Part shown: piece by piece, positions 16,995 to 26,369 of the stretch
Layout: each line of letters starts with the position of its first letter
How positions within the stretch are numbered: position 1 is the stretch's first letter
Assembly (NCBI RefSeq): GCF_003864295.1
Contig: NZ_BDQK01000001.1
Coordinates: 666,676-730,675, forward strand
Direction of reading: 5' to 3'
From: Aphanothece sacrum FPU1
Lineage (GTDB): Bacteria > Cyanobacteriota > Cyanobacteriia > Cyanobacteriales > Microcystaceae
DNA: 64,000 nt
The notes under the pieces: generated by a model
Databases searched by the model: none
What the model was told of the DNA's origin: nothing
Seen by the model: the letters and a program-made list of their open reading frames with translations, nothing else
Program-made: the position numbers and the translations under genes

Positions 16995-19023
16995 TTTCAA
17001 TCCAAGTATTATTAAAAATGACTTCATAAATTCGGTTATGAACTCTTAAAAATTGTTCCTCTTTAATTACTAATCCTGATAATATTAATTCTCTTTCTTC
17101 ATCATCATCAATGGATATAATATCCTCTTGATTCAGAATTTTTTGATAACGTTTAAGTAAAGTATTTCGATTTAAAGAACTTTGTAAAATGCGATCTCGA
17201 ATAGTCCTTAAATGTTCCGGTTCATCTTGAGATTCCCAATAATTAATAATTTTCTTGGTTACGAATTCATCAACCCATAGTTTTTCCTGATTAGGGTTAA
17301 TATCTTCTTGAGAAGTTCGGATCAATTTAGAGAGTTTTTGAGTTAAAAAAGGTTGACCATTTGTCCAAGCTAAAACTTGGCTTAAAATGACTTCAGGTTG
17401 GCTAACTTTTGCTTGAAGTCCTTCTAATAATGGTTTAGCTTCATTTAATTGAAACCCCCTTAATTGAATCCCTTGTCCAATATTAAAAGGGGTTCGTTTT
17501 TTATCATAAATTAATTGAGAAGGAGTAGCAACTCCCAATAAAGCAAAAGTTAGCCGTTTATAAGCCACATTGTCTGCTCTTTTATTATAACACCCTCTTA
17601 AAAAAATAAAGAAATCATCTAGGGAAAAATCTAAGCTAAGTACACTATCAATTTCATCAATAAAAACAATAATTTTATCATTAATATTGGTTAACAAAAC
17701 TTGGTCTATAAATTCTCTTAAACGTTGAATTGGGGCTAAAAAATCATACTTTTTCCACCAATTTATAAAAGTTGGCTGATCCATTAAATTAAGACGACTA
17801 ACTAAAGTATAAGTAAATCCAGCATACCATTGATCTATGGTCAATTTACGATTACCAATTTCTGATAAATCAATGGCAATACAAGCAAATCCTTCTGTTT
17901 CTAATTGCTTCATAATTTGGACACGTAAACTTGATTTACCCATTTGTCGAGCATTGAGAATATAACAAAATTCTCCCATTTTTAAAGCTTTATAAAAACA
18001 GCGATCGGCTGAACGAACAACATAAGTTGGTGCATCCATAGGTAAACTTCCTCCTACTTGATAGTCATAGGTAGAAAACTGTTGATCACTTCTTAATAAA
18101 GCATTTTCCCTGGCTAATTTCTCTCGACTTGCTTTGAGAAATTCTATTTGTTGCCGTTGACTAATATCTTGAAAAGCTGTGATTGCATAGGTAATTTCTC
18201 CCTTTTCATTATAAATAGGTCTAGCGGAAGTTTCTAAGGGAACTTTAGCATTTCCGTGACGAATTTCCATATTATTAAGATTACTAGATTCTCCTTGTAA
18301 TGCTCGGAAAATAGGAAGTTGAGCAAGGGGGTAAGGTTCTCCTGTTTCTAGACAATAAGCTTGATAAATTTGATTTAATTCCTCAATATTCATATGAGAA
18401 AGAACTTCATAACCGAAAATTTCTTGTGCTTTTTCATTAGCATAATAAGGATATCCTTGAGCATCTACAATAAAAATTCCTACAGGAACTGCCGCTAAAA
18501 ATTGGGTTACTTGTTGTTGATTTGCTCGTAATTCTTCTTCGACTTTTTGACGTTTAGCCACTTCTTCAGTTAGCTCATTTAAGAGTTTTACTTGAGCTTG
18601 TTTAGCTAAATTTTCTTTCTCCAAAGTTGCTTTCATTTGCTGGACATATTGCAGGGTTTTATTAGTAGTAATTTCTAAATCTTCTAAATCAATTGGTTTA
18701 GTTAAAAAATCAAACGCCCCTCGATTCATAGCTGTCCGAATTTTATCCAAATCTCCATAGGCTGAAATCATAATGGCTTGAATAATAGGATTAAGTTGTT
18801 TAAGCTTAGTTAAAAGTGTTAAGCCATCCATTTCTGGCATATAAATATCTGTAATAACAATGTCAGTATCAGGATGAGCTTTTAATTGTTCTAAAGCTTC
18901 AATTCCATTGTGAGCAAAAATTAACTCAAGTTGCTTTAGCCGCAGTTTTTTTCTAAATTTTTGTCTGAATAATATTTCGAGATCGGATTCATCATCTACG
19001 ACTAAAATTTTAGCCATTTCCAT
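16972..19023 (-). CDS. Response regulator REC-PAS-AAA-like ATPase fusion
   Basis: The 683-residue protein has three parts. Residues 4-120 form a receiver domain with the phospho-acceptor D59 in [12 protein letters not shown] and the conserved K109. Residues 166-290 form a PAS sensor ([29 protein letters not shown] in two segments) after a coiled coil. Residues 330-650 form an AAA-like ATPase of the type frequent in cyanobacteria, with Walker [12 protein letters not shown] at 358-367 and Walker [11 protein letters not shown] at 451-460. There is no histidine kinase or HTH domain. It follows a single-domain REC gene by 5 nt. I infer a signalling ATPase; the output is unknown. Confidence 0.85.
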   Translation of the reverse strand: MEMAKILVVDDESDLEILFRQKFRKKLRLKQLELIFAHNGIEALEQLKAHPDTDIVITDIYMPEMDGLTLLTKLKQLNPIIQAIMISAYGDLDKIRTAMNRGAFDFLTKPIDLEDLEITTNKTLQYVQQMKATLEKENLAKQAQVKLLNELTEEVAKRQKVEEELRANQQQVTQFLAAVPVGIFIVDAQGYPYYANEKAQEIFGYEVLSHMNIEELNQIYQAYCLETGEPYPLAQLPIFRALQGESSNLNNMEIRHGNAKVPLETSARPIYNEKGEITYAITAFQDISQRQQIEFLKASREKLARENALLRSDQQFSTYDYQVGGSLPMDAPTYVVRSADRCFYKALKMGEFCYILNARQMGKSSLRVQIMKQLETEGFACIAIDLSEIGNRKLTIDQWYAGFTYTLVSRLNLMDQPTFINWWKKYDFLAPIQRLREFIDQVLLTNINDKIIVFIDEIDSVLSLDFSLDDFFIFLRGCYNKRADNVAYKRLTFALLGVATPSQLIYDKKRTPFNIGQGIQLRGFQLNEAKPLLEGLQAKVSQPEVILSQVLAWTNGQPFLTQKLSKLIRTSQEDINPNQEKLWVDEFVTKKIINYWESQDEPEHLRTIRDRILQSSLNRNTLLKRYQKILNQEDIISIDDDEERELILSGLVIKEEQFLRVHNRIYEVIFNNTWIERIINYEL

Positions 19024-19028
19024 TGGTT

Positions 19029-19406
19029 TTAATTAACCTTTAATACTTCTAACATTTTTTGTTTAAGAGTCTCAAATTCAATGGGTTTAGATAAATAATC
19101 ATCTGCCCCATATTGAATAGCGGTATTATAATTTTTATCATCACAATAAGCTGTTACCATAAAAACAGTAAGATGAGCATATTTTTCTTTGATAATCTTC
19201 AATAATTCTAATCCATTCATTCCTGGCATATTAATATCAGCTAAAATAAGAATTAAATCATTAGGAGTATTTTGTAAACAATTTAAAGCTTCCTCTGCAG
19301 AAAAAACGAAGGTAAAAGTTATTTGTTTTTGTCTAATTTCTTTCCTAAACTTTTGCTTAAATAGAACTTGTATATCCTGCTCATCGTCAACCACCATAAT
19401 ATTCAT
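19029..19406 (-). CDS. Single-domain response regulator (REC)
   Basis: The 125-residue protein starts at the ATG at 19406, which has a GAGG ribosome-binding site; an upstream in-frame ATG at 19520 lies in a structured leader and is unlikely to be used. The receiver fold has acidic DDEQD, phospho-acceptor D57 in [11 protein letters not shown], and the conserved lysine in [10 protein letters not shown]. No output domain is present. It closely resembles the receiver of the downstream fusion protein (RQKFRK and KQKFRK segments), so the two genes probably arose by duplication and work together. The cognate kinase is not in the window. Confidence 0.9.
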   Translation of the reverse strand: MNIMVVDDEQDIQVLFKQKFRKEIRQKQITFTFVFSAEEALNCLQNTPNDLILILADINMPGMNGLELLKIIKEKYAHLTVFMVTAYCDDKNYNTAIQYGADDYLSKPIEFETLKQKMLEVLKVN

Positions 19407-19464
19407 GTTTTTTCCCTCGTAGAGAGTGCGGCCACAACTAAAATGGGTACATCGAACAGAAAAG

Positions 19465-19511
19465 GAGTACGACCAGACGTTTAGCCGGGGAGGAAACGAT
19501 GGTCGGCACTC
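19465..19511 (-). promoter_or_regulatory. Structured 5' leader hairpin upstream of the REC gene
   Basis: On the minus strand, GAGTGCCGACCA pairs with TGGTCGTACTC, and inside it CGTTT pairs with AAACG around a loop containing CCTCCCCGG. The hairpin sits about 60-105 nt before the REC start and is richer in G+C than the flanking DNA. The loop bases TCCTC can pair with the GAGGG of the REC ribosome-binding site, so a translational control element is possible. This is a reading by eye. Confidence 0.4.
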
Positions 19512-19795
19512 GATCTCCATTCTAGCATTTTTAGGTGATATGTCTCAATAACCCAGTTTTGACCTACGTTCAAGCTTAATCTTAATGATTTCGAGTAAGT
19601 GTAGTCCTAAGAATCATTAATCTTAAAAGTAAGCGATCCAGACTGACGATTGGAGATGTAGGTTGAGGGGGAAAGAAACGTTTCAATTTTCCTCGAACTT
19701 TGCCTAATATTTGACTCAATATTTTTGATTTTTGTAATGTTGTATATTTATTTATCATAGTTAACAAAATGGGTCATTTACGAAAAGTCTATGTC

Positions 19796-19831
19796 AAAAA
19801 AAACAAGGTTCAACATAGGTTGAACCTTGTT
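19796..19831 (-). terminator. Rho-independent terminator of the PEP-CTERM gene
   Basis: A 13-bp perfect stem (AACAAGGTTCAAC, loop of 4, reverse complement) lies at 19802-19831. On the minus strand it is followed by eight T residues (19796-19803). It is placed 30 nt after the stop of the gene at 19862-20716. T residues on the other side could make it work in both directions. Confidence 0.85.
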
Positions 19832-19861
19832 TTTGCCTTATAGCTGAGTGATTAATGTGGT

Positions 19862-20716
19862 TTATTTTACTTTCTTTTTAATACGACGGAAAAATGTGCC
19901 AAATCCCATAGCAGTAGCAGCACCAAGCATCGTCAGGGGTTCGGGGGTAGTGACAGCAGGGTTAATAATTGGCGTTTTTTCGGTAATAATGCGAAGTGTC
20001 TCAAAACCTTGTGTTGACCAATCTAGTTCTAATATATTTCTATTTTCTCCTTTAATTTTCACATAATCTGCTGTTTTTGAATCAGCCCATTGCAGTCCTT
20101 CTAATGTTTGAGTTGTGGGAGTATTCTGAAAGGAAGAAGTATAATTAGGAACCAATAAAGAGTTAGTAATATTAATCAGTGAAGGATCTCCCATTAATCC
20201 AATTATAGGATCATCAAAGATGATAGTAGATTTAACATTAATTCTCGATGTATTTGATGCTGTATCAAACAAATATATGATATGGCTATCGACAATCCTA
20301 TCTTTTTTAATTACATCCAAATTAGTTATATTATCCCAATCATACAATAAATCCGTGAATTTATTCGGTATAATTGATTTATTGGCAAAATAGTTGTTTT
20401 CTTGAGCTTTGAGTCCTTTAGGATTAATAAAGCTATTTTTAGCAGTAGTATTAATATCTCGACTCAATAAAACATTTTGTGCCTCATCAAAGGCCGCAAA
20501 GTTAGTATCAGATCTCTTTAATAGACGAGTTCCAGTAAAAGATGTACCAGTTCCCCAAAAAGGATTGACCTTGACTACTCCTCCTATTCCCAGGTTTTGA
20601 TTTAGTTGTATTGTCTCATCCCAGAGAATCGCTGCATGGGATGGTTGAACCATAAATGTCACACCACTTACTAAAGCAACTTGTAAGCCTAACAGTATTT
20701 TTATTGGTTTTTTCAT
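19862..20716 (-). CDS. PEP-CTERM sorting domain protein
   Basis: The 284-residue protein has an N-terminal signal peptide (IKILLGLQVALVSGVTFMV, cleavage after SHA) and a C-terminal PEP-CTERM signal: PEPLTMLGAATAMGFGTFF then RRIKKK. Such proteins are cleaved and anchored or released by exosortase/archaeosortase systems in bacteria that make extracellular polymer. The central region is rich in N, T and D with no recognisable catalytic motif, fitting an extracellular structural protein. A strong terminator follows. No exosortase gene is in the window. Confidence 0.85.
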   Translation of the reverse strand: MKKPIKILLGLQVALVSGVTFMVQPSHAAILWDETIQLNQNLGIGGVVKVNPFWGTGTSFTGTRLLKRSDTNFAAFDEAQNVLLSRDINTTAKNSFINPKGLKAQENNYFANKSIIPNKFTDLLYDWDNITNLDVIKKDRIVDSHIIYLFDTASNTSRINVKSTIIFDDPIIGLMGDPSLINITNSLLVPNYTSSFQNTPTTQTLEGLQWADSKTADYVKIKGENRNILELDWSTQGFETLRIITEKTPIINPAVTTPEPLTMLGAATAMGFGTFFRRIKKKVK

Positions 20717-20823
20717 AACTATAATTATCTAGTTTGGCTATTTCATCCTAACATACTATGTTAGAAATAATGTTAGCGTTTATCGTTTACATGCAAAAGA
20801 TAATGTAAAACTTTTCGAGAGTC

Positions 20824-20940
20824 CCAAAATTTTCTTAATTTATCTATTTTAGGGAACTTCGGAACGTAGGAGTAAATTCATAAGTACTTTGCTTTTTGGG
20901 AGAAACCCTATATATCTGTCTCAAGAATTAAGAAAATTGG
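20824..20940. repeat. Inverted repeat bounding a 117-bp segment upstream of sat
   Basis: CCAAAATTTTCTTAATT at 20824-20840 is the near reverse complement of AATTAAGAAAATTGG at 20926-20940. The segment ends about 45 bp before the sat start. It may be a small palindromic element or part of the sat leader. Confidence 0.45.
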
Positions 20941-20986
20941 TATCAGACCTTGGTAGGATAAATTTTGTTAGCTACTTCAATTAAAG

Positions 20987-22153
20987 ATGGATACCCATAA
21001 AGACGCAATCCCACCTCATGGTGGACAACTTATTAACCGCATAGCGACTCCCGCAGAAAGACAAGAATTTTTAGAGCAAGCTGACCATTTATCTAGAGTA
21101 CGTTTAGATGAACGGGCCATCTCTGATTTAGTTATGATAGCCATAGGGGGATTTAGTCCCCTCAAAGGTTTTTTAGATCAAGCTAACTATGAAACCGTCG
21201 TTGAGCAAATGCGTCTCAAAGATGGCTTACCCTGGTCAATTCCTGTTACCTTATCGGTTAGTGAAGAAGTAGCCGATACTTTAAAAGAAGGAAATTGGAT
21301 TAGATTAGATGATGCTGAGGGTAACTTTATTGGAGTTTTAGAATTAATCCAAAAATATCATTACAATAAAGCTCATGAAGCTCTCAATGTTTATCGCACC
21401 AATGACATGGAACATCCAGGGGTCAAAGTGGTCTATGAACAAGGAGCCGTTAACCTAGCTGGCCCAGTTTGGTTATTACAAAGAGATGCTCATCCTTTGT
21501 TTCCTAACTATCAAATTGATCCTGTTCAATCTCGTCAATTATTTCAAGAAAGAGGATGGCAAACCATTGTTGGATTCCAAACTCGTAACCCCATTCATCG
21601 GGCCCATGAATATATTCAAAAATGTGCCTTAGAAGTGGTAGACGGACTGTTTTTACATCCTTTAGTTGGAGCAACAAAAAGTGATGATGTTCCAGCAGAT
21701 GTCCGTATGCGCTGCTACGAAATTATGATGGAAAAATACTTTCCTCAAGACCGAGTAATTTTAGCCATTAATCCTTCGGCTATGCGTTATGCTGGGCCAA
21801 GAGAAGCTATTTTTCATGCTATTGTCCGCAAAAATTATGGATGTACCCATTTTATTGTCGGTCGAGATCATGCGGGAGTTGGGGATTATTATGGAACCTA
21901 TGATGCTCAATACATTTTTGATGAATTCAAACCCGAAGAATTGGGCATTGTTCCTATGAAATTTGAACACGCCTTTTATTGTACCCGTACCTTACAAATG
22001 GCGACAACTAAAACAAGTCCCAGTTTGAAAGAAGAACGAATTCATCTATCAGGAACAAAAGTGCGAGAAATGCTTCGACGGGGAGAATTACCCCCTCCAG
22101 AATTCTCTCGTCCTGAAGTGGCCGCCGAATTAATTAAAGCCATGCAAAACTAG
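20987..22153 (+). CDS. sat: ATP sulfurylase (sulfate adenylyltransferase)
   Basis: The 388-residue protein makes adenosine phosphosulfate from ATP and sulfate, the first step of assimilatory sulfate reduction. It has the N-terminal PUA-like domain ([19 protein letters not shown]) and the catalytic domain with [15 protein letters not shown] (the HxxH nucleotide-binding motif), [28 protein letters not shown] and [13 protein letters not shown]. Length agrees with other cyanobacterial ATP sulfurylases, which lack the APS kinase domain. It stands alone, with the pseudo-orthocaspase gene 114 nt downstream on the same strand. Confidence 0.95.
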   Translation: MDTHKDAIPPHGGQLINRIATPAERQEFLEQADHLSRVRLDERAISDLVMIAIGGFSPLKGFLDQANYETVVEQMRLKDGLPWSIPVTLSVSEEVADTLKEGNWIRLDDAEGNFIGVLELIQKYHYNKAHEALNVYRTNDMEHPGVKVVYEQGAVNLAGPVWLLQRDAHPLFPNYQIDPVQSRQLFQERGWQTIVGFQTRNPIHRAHEYIQKCALEVVDGLFLHPLVGATKSDDVPADVRMRCYEIMMEKYFPQDRVILAINPSAMRYAGPREAIFHAIVRKNYGCTHFIVGRDHAGVGDYYGTYDAQYIFDEFKPEELGIVPMKFEHAFYCTRTLQMATTKTSPSLKEERIHLSGTKVREMLRRGELPPPEFSRPEVAAELIKAMQN

Positions 22154-22267
22154 ACATTAAAATGTTAAAATGGGGTTGATATTAAGAAAATAACTAATCT
22201 TAAAGCTACCCCTCTTTAATCTTGAACTCAAAAATCTGATTTTCCCACGCTTAGCTAACTAAAAATC

Positions 22268-24493
22268 ATGGAATGGGACCGGCGAACTTTTTTACAAACC
22301 TTACTTACTTGGGGAATGATTCAAGGGAGTTTAGGTGGGGTTAATACCAACCCAAAAATTAACCAATACTATCAAATTTTAGCCGCACCAACCCCTCGCA
22401 AACTAGCTTTGTTGGTGGGAATTAATGAGTATGGGGAAGGGTTGAACTTAAAAGGATGTCTCACAGATGTAGAACGACAACGAGAATTACTTATCTATCG
22501 TTTTGGGTTTCAACCTCAAGATATTATTACATTAACCGGAAAACAAGCAACCCGTGAAGGCATAGAAACCGCTTTTGTAGAACATTTAATTAAACAAGCA
22601 GAACCTGGAGATGTAGTCGTCTTTCACTTCAGTGGTTATGGCAACCTCATTAAAATTGACCCAGAATTCGCTCCTTCGGTATCTGAAGGGATGATACGAG
22701 GGTTTGTTCCCAGCGATAGTCTAATAAAAAATAAACCCCTATCAACGACTAATGATTTGTTAGAAGATACTTTAATGTTATTAGGGCAATCTCTAGCTAC
22801 TGAAAAACTAACAATGGTACTTGATACCAGTCATTATTCTATCGGTCAAACCCTACAAGGAGACTTACGAATACGCTCTTTTGCTTCAATTTCTGAACAA
22901 CCTAACCCAGAAGAATTAGAGTTTCAAACTCAATTAAAAAATCAACTCAAACAAATAACTTTTAACAGTAAACAATCATTTATTCCTGGTATTATTCTCT
23001 CTGCTGCCGGAAATCAACAAGTAGCAAGTGAAATGAGAGGCAATGGGTTTAGTGCGGGTTTATTTACTTACGCATTGACTCAATATCTTTGGCAAATAAC
23101 CTCTCCTAGTCGAGTAGAAGTTACTCTCAACAAAACTGCAGAACAGTTAGTTCCCTGGGTGGGAACTCAACAACAACCCCAACAAAATAAGGGTAATAAA
23201 CAACCTCTTTTTACTTATTATTTATTACCAAGTACCCCTCAAGGAGCAGAAGGAGTTATCATTTCAGTTGAGGATCAAAACAATCTTACTCTTAAATTAA
23301 CCGGAATACCTGCTAATATATTGTCACAATACGGACTAAACTCCTGTTTTCAAACCGTAACGACATCCTCAACCCCCAACCCCCTGATTTTACAATTACG
23401 TTCTCGTGACGGCTTAAAAGCAAAAGTTCGCCGCCTTCGGGCCACAGATACTCAACCCTTAATCGTGGGACAATTAGTACAAGAAGTCATTCGTTGTTTA
23501 CCCAAAACCGTCGGACTGATCATTGCCCTTGACTCACGGTTAGAAAGAATTGAAAGAGTGGACGCTACCAGTGCTTTTGCCTCAATTTCGGCGGTTTCGT
23601 CGGTTCTGAGTACAGGAGAACAAGCGGCAGATTGTGTTTTGGGATTTAATCCCTTACGCTTACCCGCACCCTCCAAAGAACCGAATGATACCCAAAATCT
23701 GGGGGGATACGGCATATTTTCACCTGGGGGTAGTCCTTGGCCCAATACTATCGGTAAATCAGGAGAAGCCATTAAATCCGCCGTTGAACGCTTACATCCT
23801 ACCTTAGACAAACTCTTGGCCCTTAAGTTATGGGGTTTAACCGTCAATGAAGGTTCCTCTGTGTTGCCTTGTAGTGTTACCCTAGAAACCCTAGAACCCA
23901 CTTCTCATCCCTTAAGTCAACGTCAGACTACTCGTTTAGACTTCTTACAAGAACAACCCCCTATTGAAGGAAAGACAACAGATATTTCTGTACCAAACTC
24001 AGGGTTAATTCAAGTTTCTCGCGGCAGTCGTCTACAATATCGTTTAGAAAATAAGAGTCAGCAATCGATTTATTATTTAATTGTGGGCATTAATAGTAAT
24101 GGAGAGGCGATCGCTTATGTTCCCCCAAAAACTGAATTAGAATCAGAAAATATAGGGATAATAGCATCAAGAACTACTTTTATAGTACCATATCCCGACA
24201 TAGGACTCAATTGGACTGTGGCCGCTACTCCTGGTTGGGAACAGAATTTTGTGATCTTGTCTCAAGCTCCGTTTGAAAAAACATTGAAGGTTTTGCAAGA
24301 ATCACCCGCTTTTCAAGCTAATAAAGGGCCAATTCTCATCTTAGATAATCCCCGACAAGTAGCTGAATCCGTGTTAAAAGACTTAAATAACGCAAGTGCC
24401 ATAGGTAGTGAGATCATCGGTTCAGCCATCGATAGCTACGTCCTGGATGTGAAAGTTTGGGCGACCTTAAGCTTTGTTTATCAAGTGGTCTAG
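22268..24493 (+). CDS. Orthocaspase-like (peptidase C14) protein with substituted catalytic dyad
   Basis: The 741-residue protein starts with a twin-arginine-like signal (DRRTFLQTLLTWG), suggesting Tat export. A caspase p20-like domain spans about residues 43-290 (RKLALLVGINEYG, LKGCLTDVERQRELL). The histidine of the HYSGHG motif is tyrosine here (HFSGYG, Y124). The cysteine of the DSCHSG motif is serine (DTSHYS, S188). Y and S variants of this kind are known among cyanobacterial orthocaspases and are thought to be proteolytically dead. A DUF4384 domain (RGSRLQYRLENKSQQSIYYL) lies near residues 575-650. It may be a scaffold or sensor. The stop codon abuts a tnpB scar. Confidence 0.85.
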   Translation: MEWDRRTFLQTLLTWGMIQGSLGGVNTNPKINQYYQILAAPTPRKLALLVGINEYGEGLNLKGCLTDVERQRELLIYRFGFQPQDIITLTGKQATREGIETAFVEHLIKQAEPGDVVVFHFSGYGNLIKIDPEFAPSVSEGMIRGFVPSDSLIKNKPLSTTNDLLEDTLMLLGQSLATEKLTMVLDTSHYSIGQTLQGDLRIRSFASISEQPNPEELEFQTQLKNQLKQITFNSKQSFIPGIILSAAGNQQVASEMRGNGFSAGLFTYALTQYLWQITSPSRVEVTLNKTAEQLVPWVGTQQQPQQNKGNKQPLFTYYLLPSTPQGAEGVIISVEDQNNLTLKLTGIPANILSQYGLNSCFQTVTTSSTPNPLILQLRSRDGLKAKVRRLRATDTQPLIVGQLVQEVIRCLPKTVGLIIALDSRLERIERVDATSAFASISAVSSVLSTGEQAADCVLGFNPLRLPAPSKEPNDTQNLGGYGIFSPGGSPWPNTIGKSGEAIKSAVERLHPTLDKLLALKLWGLTVNEGSSVLPCSVTLETLEPTSHPLSQRQTTRLDFLQEQPPIEGKTTDISVPNSGLIQVSRGSRLQYRLENKSQQSIYYLIVGINSNGEAIAYVPPKTELESENIGIIASRTTFIVPYPDIGLNWTVAATPGWEQNFVILSQAPFEKTLKVLQESPAFQANKGPILILDNPRQVAESVLKDLNNASAIGSEIIGSAIDSYVLDVKVWATLSFVYQVV

Positions 24494-24570
24494 TTCGTGG
24501 CTTCAAAAATTTGTTAAAATTAAGTGGACTCGTTGAACCAAGAATCCCCGCCGTTATACGGCGAGGTTGA
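24493..24570 (+). mobile_element. Scar of an IS200/IS605-type tnpB 3' end with its terminal hairpin
   Basis: Overlapping the orthocaspase stop codon, another frame reads VRGFKNLLKLSGLVEPRI followed by PAVIRRG and a stop at 24568-24570. This is typical of the last residues of IS605-family TnpB proteins. It spans the hairpin CGCCGT-tat-ACGGCG (24549-24563) within AGAATCCCCG...CGAGG, like the right-end hairpin from which omega RNAs of such elements are made. Nothing of the TnpB catalytic domain remains. This rests on remembered family features. Confidence 0.5.
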
Positions 24571-24623
24571 CAACTAGCTACCATTTTGCTAACATTAACT
24601 AACAAACGCTAACAAATCAGCGA

Positions 24624-25214
24624 ATGTTTGTTCCATTACGAAAAGCTGTTGAAATTTTGGGTTTTCATCCCAATACATTAAGAAAATATGCCGACGAAGG
24701 AAAAATCAAAAGCATTAAAAATGAAGCTGGACAACGATTGTACGATGTCCAATCCTACATTAATGGTGCAACTAGAACTTCCCTTGTTTGCTATTGCCGA
24801 GTCAGTTCAACAAAGCAACGAGACGACCTTGACCGACAAGTTAACTTCATGTACTCATTCTATCCAGAAGCAGAAATCATCAAAGATATTGGAAGTGGGC
24901 TTAACTTCAAACGAAAAGGGCTTAAAACCATACTGGACAGATTATTGCAAGGAGATAAGCTCACACTTGTTGTTGCCCATAGAGACAGATTATGTCGATT
25001 CGGATTCGAGCTTATACAATACATGGTTGAGCGAAACGGTGGACAAATCATGGTTCTCGACCAAACTGTACACAGTCCCGAATCTGAGCTTACCGCCGAT
25101 TTACTCTCAATACTTCACATCTTCTCTTGTCGAATGCACGGACTTAGAAAATACTCTAAGAAAATCAAAGAAGATAAGAATTTACCTCACAACGGAGCAG
25201 AAGAAAACCATTAA
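24624..25214 (+). CDS. tnpA: IS607 serine recombinase TnpA
   Basis: The 196-residue protein begins with a MerR-like helix-turn-helix (VPLRKAVEILGFHPNTLRKYADEGKI, in two segments) and then the resolvase catalytic domain. The domain has CYCRVSSTKQRDDLDRQV, with the nucleophilic serine in RVSS, and VVAHRDRLCRFGFELIQYM. This order, DNA-binding domain first, is the hallmark of IS607 transposases. It cuts and rejoins DNA through a serine-linked intermediate. The gene overlaps the tnpB region, which lies in the +1 frame. The C-terminus looks complete, so the element may be active. Confidence 0.9.
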   Translation: MFVPLRKAVEILGFHPNTLRKYADEGKIKSIKNEAGQRLYDVQSYINGATRTSLVCYCRVSSTKQRDDLDRQVNFMYSFYPEAEIIKDIGSGLNFKRKGLKTILDRLLQGDKLTLVVAHRDRLCRFGFELIQYMVERNGGQIMVLDQTVHSPESELTADLLSILHIFSCRMHGLRKYSKKIKEDKNLPHNGAEENH

Positions 25215-26274
25215 ACACTGGTTTGGGGTTTCTCGTTTTGTTTTCAATAAAACTGTTAAATATTTGCAGGAACCAGAAACAAAGGCTAACTGGAAAGCAA
25301 TTAAAACAGGTATTATAAACGATCTTCCAGAATGGGCTAAAGAAGTTCCTTATCAAATAAAAAGTATTGCTATCAAAGATGCTTGTACTGCGGTTAAAAA
25401 TGCAAAGCAAAAGTATATAAAAACAAAAGAAATTCAACGAGTTAAATTTCGTTCCCGCAAAGATAAACAACAATCTTGTTATATCCCTAAATCGGCTATT
25501 TCAGATAAAGGAATATACCATACAATATTAGGGGCAATTCGCTACACTGAAATATTGCCTGTTAAGCTTGGGGATAGTCGATTAGTAGCCAGGAATGGTG
25601 AATACTATTTAACTGTCCCCTATGAAGTGCAACGATACGAATCCGATAACCAAGGACGTATCGTTGCCTTAGATCCTGGTGTTAGAAGTTTTCTAACATT
25701 ATTTTCTCCCAATAGTTTCGGTTGGATTGGTAATCGGGACATAGGAAAGATTCAACGTTTATGCTATCAATTAGATAATTTAATTTCCCGTTCTACCAAA
25801 GTTAATGCCAAAACCAGAAAACGTTATCGAAAAGCGTGTGATAGGTTAAGAACAAGAATCAGGAATTTGATTGATGAACTTCATCATAAAATTGCCCGTT
25901 TTTTGGTCGATAACTATGATGTTATTCTTTTGCCTACTTTTGAAGTATCAGAAATGGTTCTTAAAAATAGCAGAAAAATTCGCACAAAATCAGTTAGACA
26001 AATGCTTAGTTGGTCGCATTATCGATTTTCTGAATTTCTTAAGCATAAAGCTTTTGAAACAGGTAAATTGGTAATAGATTGTTGTGAAGCTTATACGTCT
26101 AAAACTGTTAGCTGGACTGGTGAATTAATACATAACTTGGGTGGTAGAAAAGTAATTAAATCTAAAATTGACGGGCAAAAAATGGACAGGGATCTAAATG
26201 GCGCACGGGGGATTTTCCTTCGTGCTTTGGTAGATACACCCTCAATCAAAGACTCTTTGATTGTGCATTGTTAA
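25130..26274 (+). CDS. tnpB: TnpB, RNA-guided nuclease-family protein lacking the zinc ribbon
   Basis: The recognisable TnpB part starts near 25130-25180 (KKIRIYLTTEQKKTIKHWFG) and has about 370 residues. The frame is open back to 24688, but that part overlaps tnpA and is unlike TnpB. No ATG lies near the homology start, so the true start is uncertain and may be a non-ATG codon. RuvC residues are visible: D in VALDPGVRSFL, E in LLPTFEVSEM and D in MDRDLNGARGIFLRAL. The usual four cysteines between the last two are absent (TSKTVSWTGELIHNLGG). TnpB enzymes cut DNA guided by an omega RNA. This Cys-less branch exists in cyanobacteria as far as I recall. Confidence 0.8.
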
Positions 26275-26369
26275 CCCATTAATAGAAATGTTAGTGAATG
26301 TTAGTGAAAAAGTATCGGGAGTGTCAATTTTCTGTGCCAAAGTCTACCCCCCCCATCTACAATAATGGT

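Larger units (their letters stand above)
24588..26306 (+). mobile_element. IS607-family insertion sequence
   Basis: The element contains a serine recombinase (tnpA) and a tnpB gene. The left end has repeated CTAACA motifs (24588-24614: GCTAACATTAACTAACAAA and CGCTAACA) and the right end has TGTTAGTGAATGTTAGTG (26289-26306), which are imperfectly inverted copies. IS607 elements do not leave long target duplications, and none is obvious. Ends are approximate. Confidence 0.8.

Noticed and set aside
19582-19767. 61-codon minus-strand frame upstream of the REC gene
   Set aside because: It has no recognisable family and no clear ribosome-binding site. It could be real, but support is too weak to list.
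23452-23901. 149-codon open frame antisense to the orthocaspase gene
   Set aside because: It lies entirely within a well-supported gene in the opposite direction and shows no family features. The same holds for antisense frames within the EF-G (6342-6608), transposase (28767-29177) and Omp85 (34612-35004) genes.
24688-25130. Upstream 150 codons of the tnpB frame as a real N-terminal extension or a TnpA-TnpB fusion
   Set aside because: The predicted residues are low in hydrophobic order and unlike any TnpB N-terminus, and the DNA is fully occupied by tnpA in another frame. Kept only as a remark.
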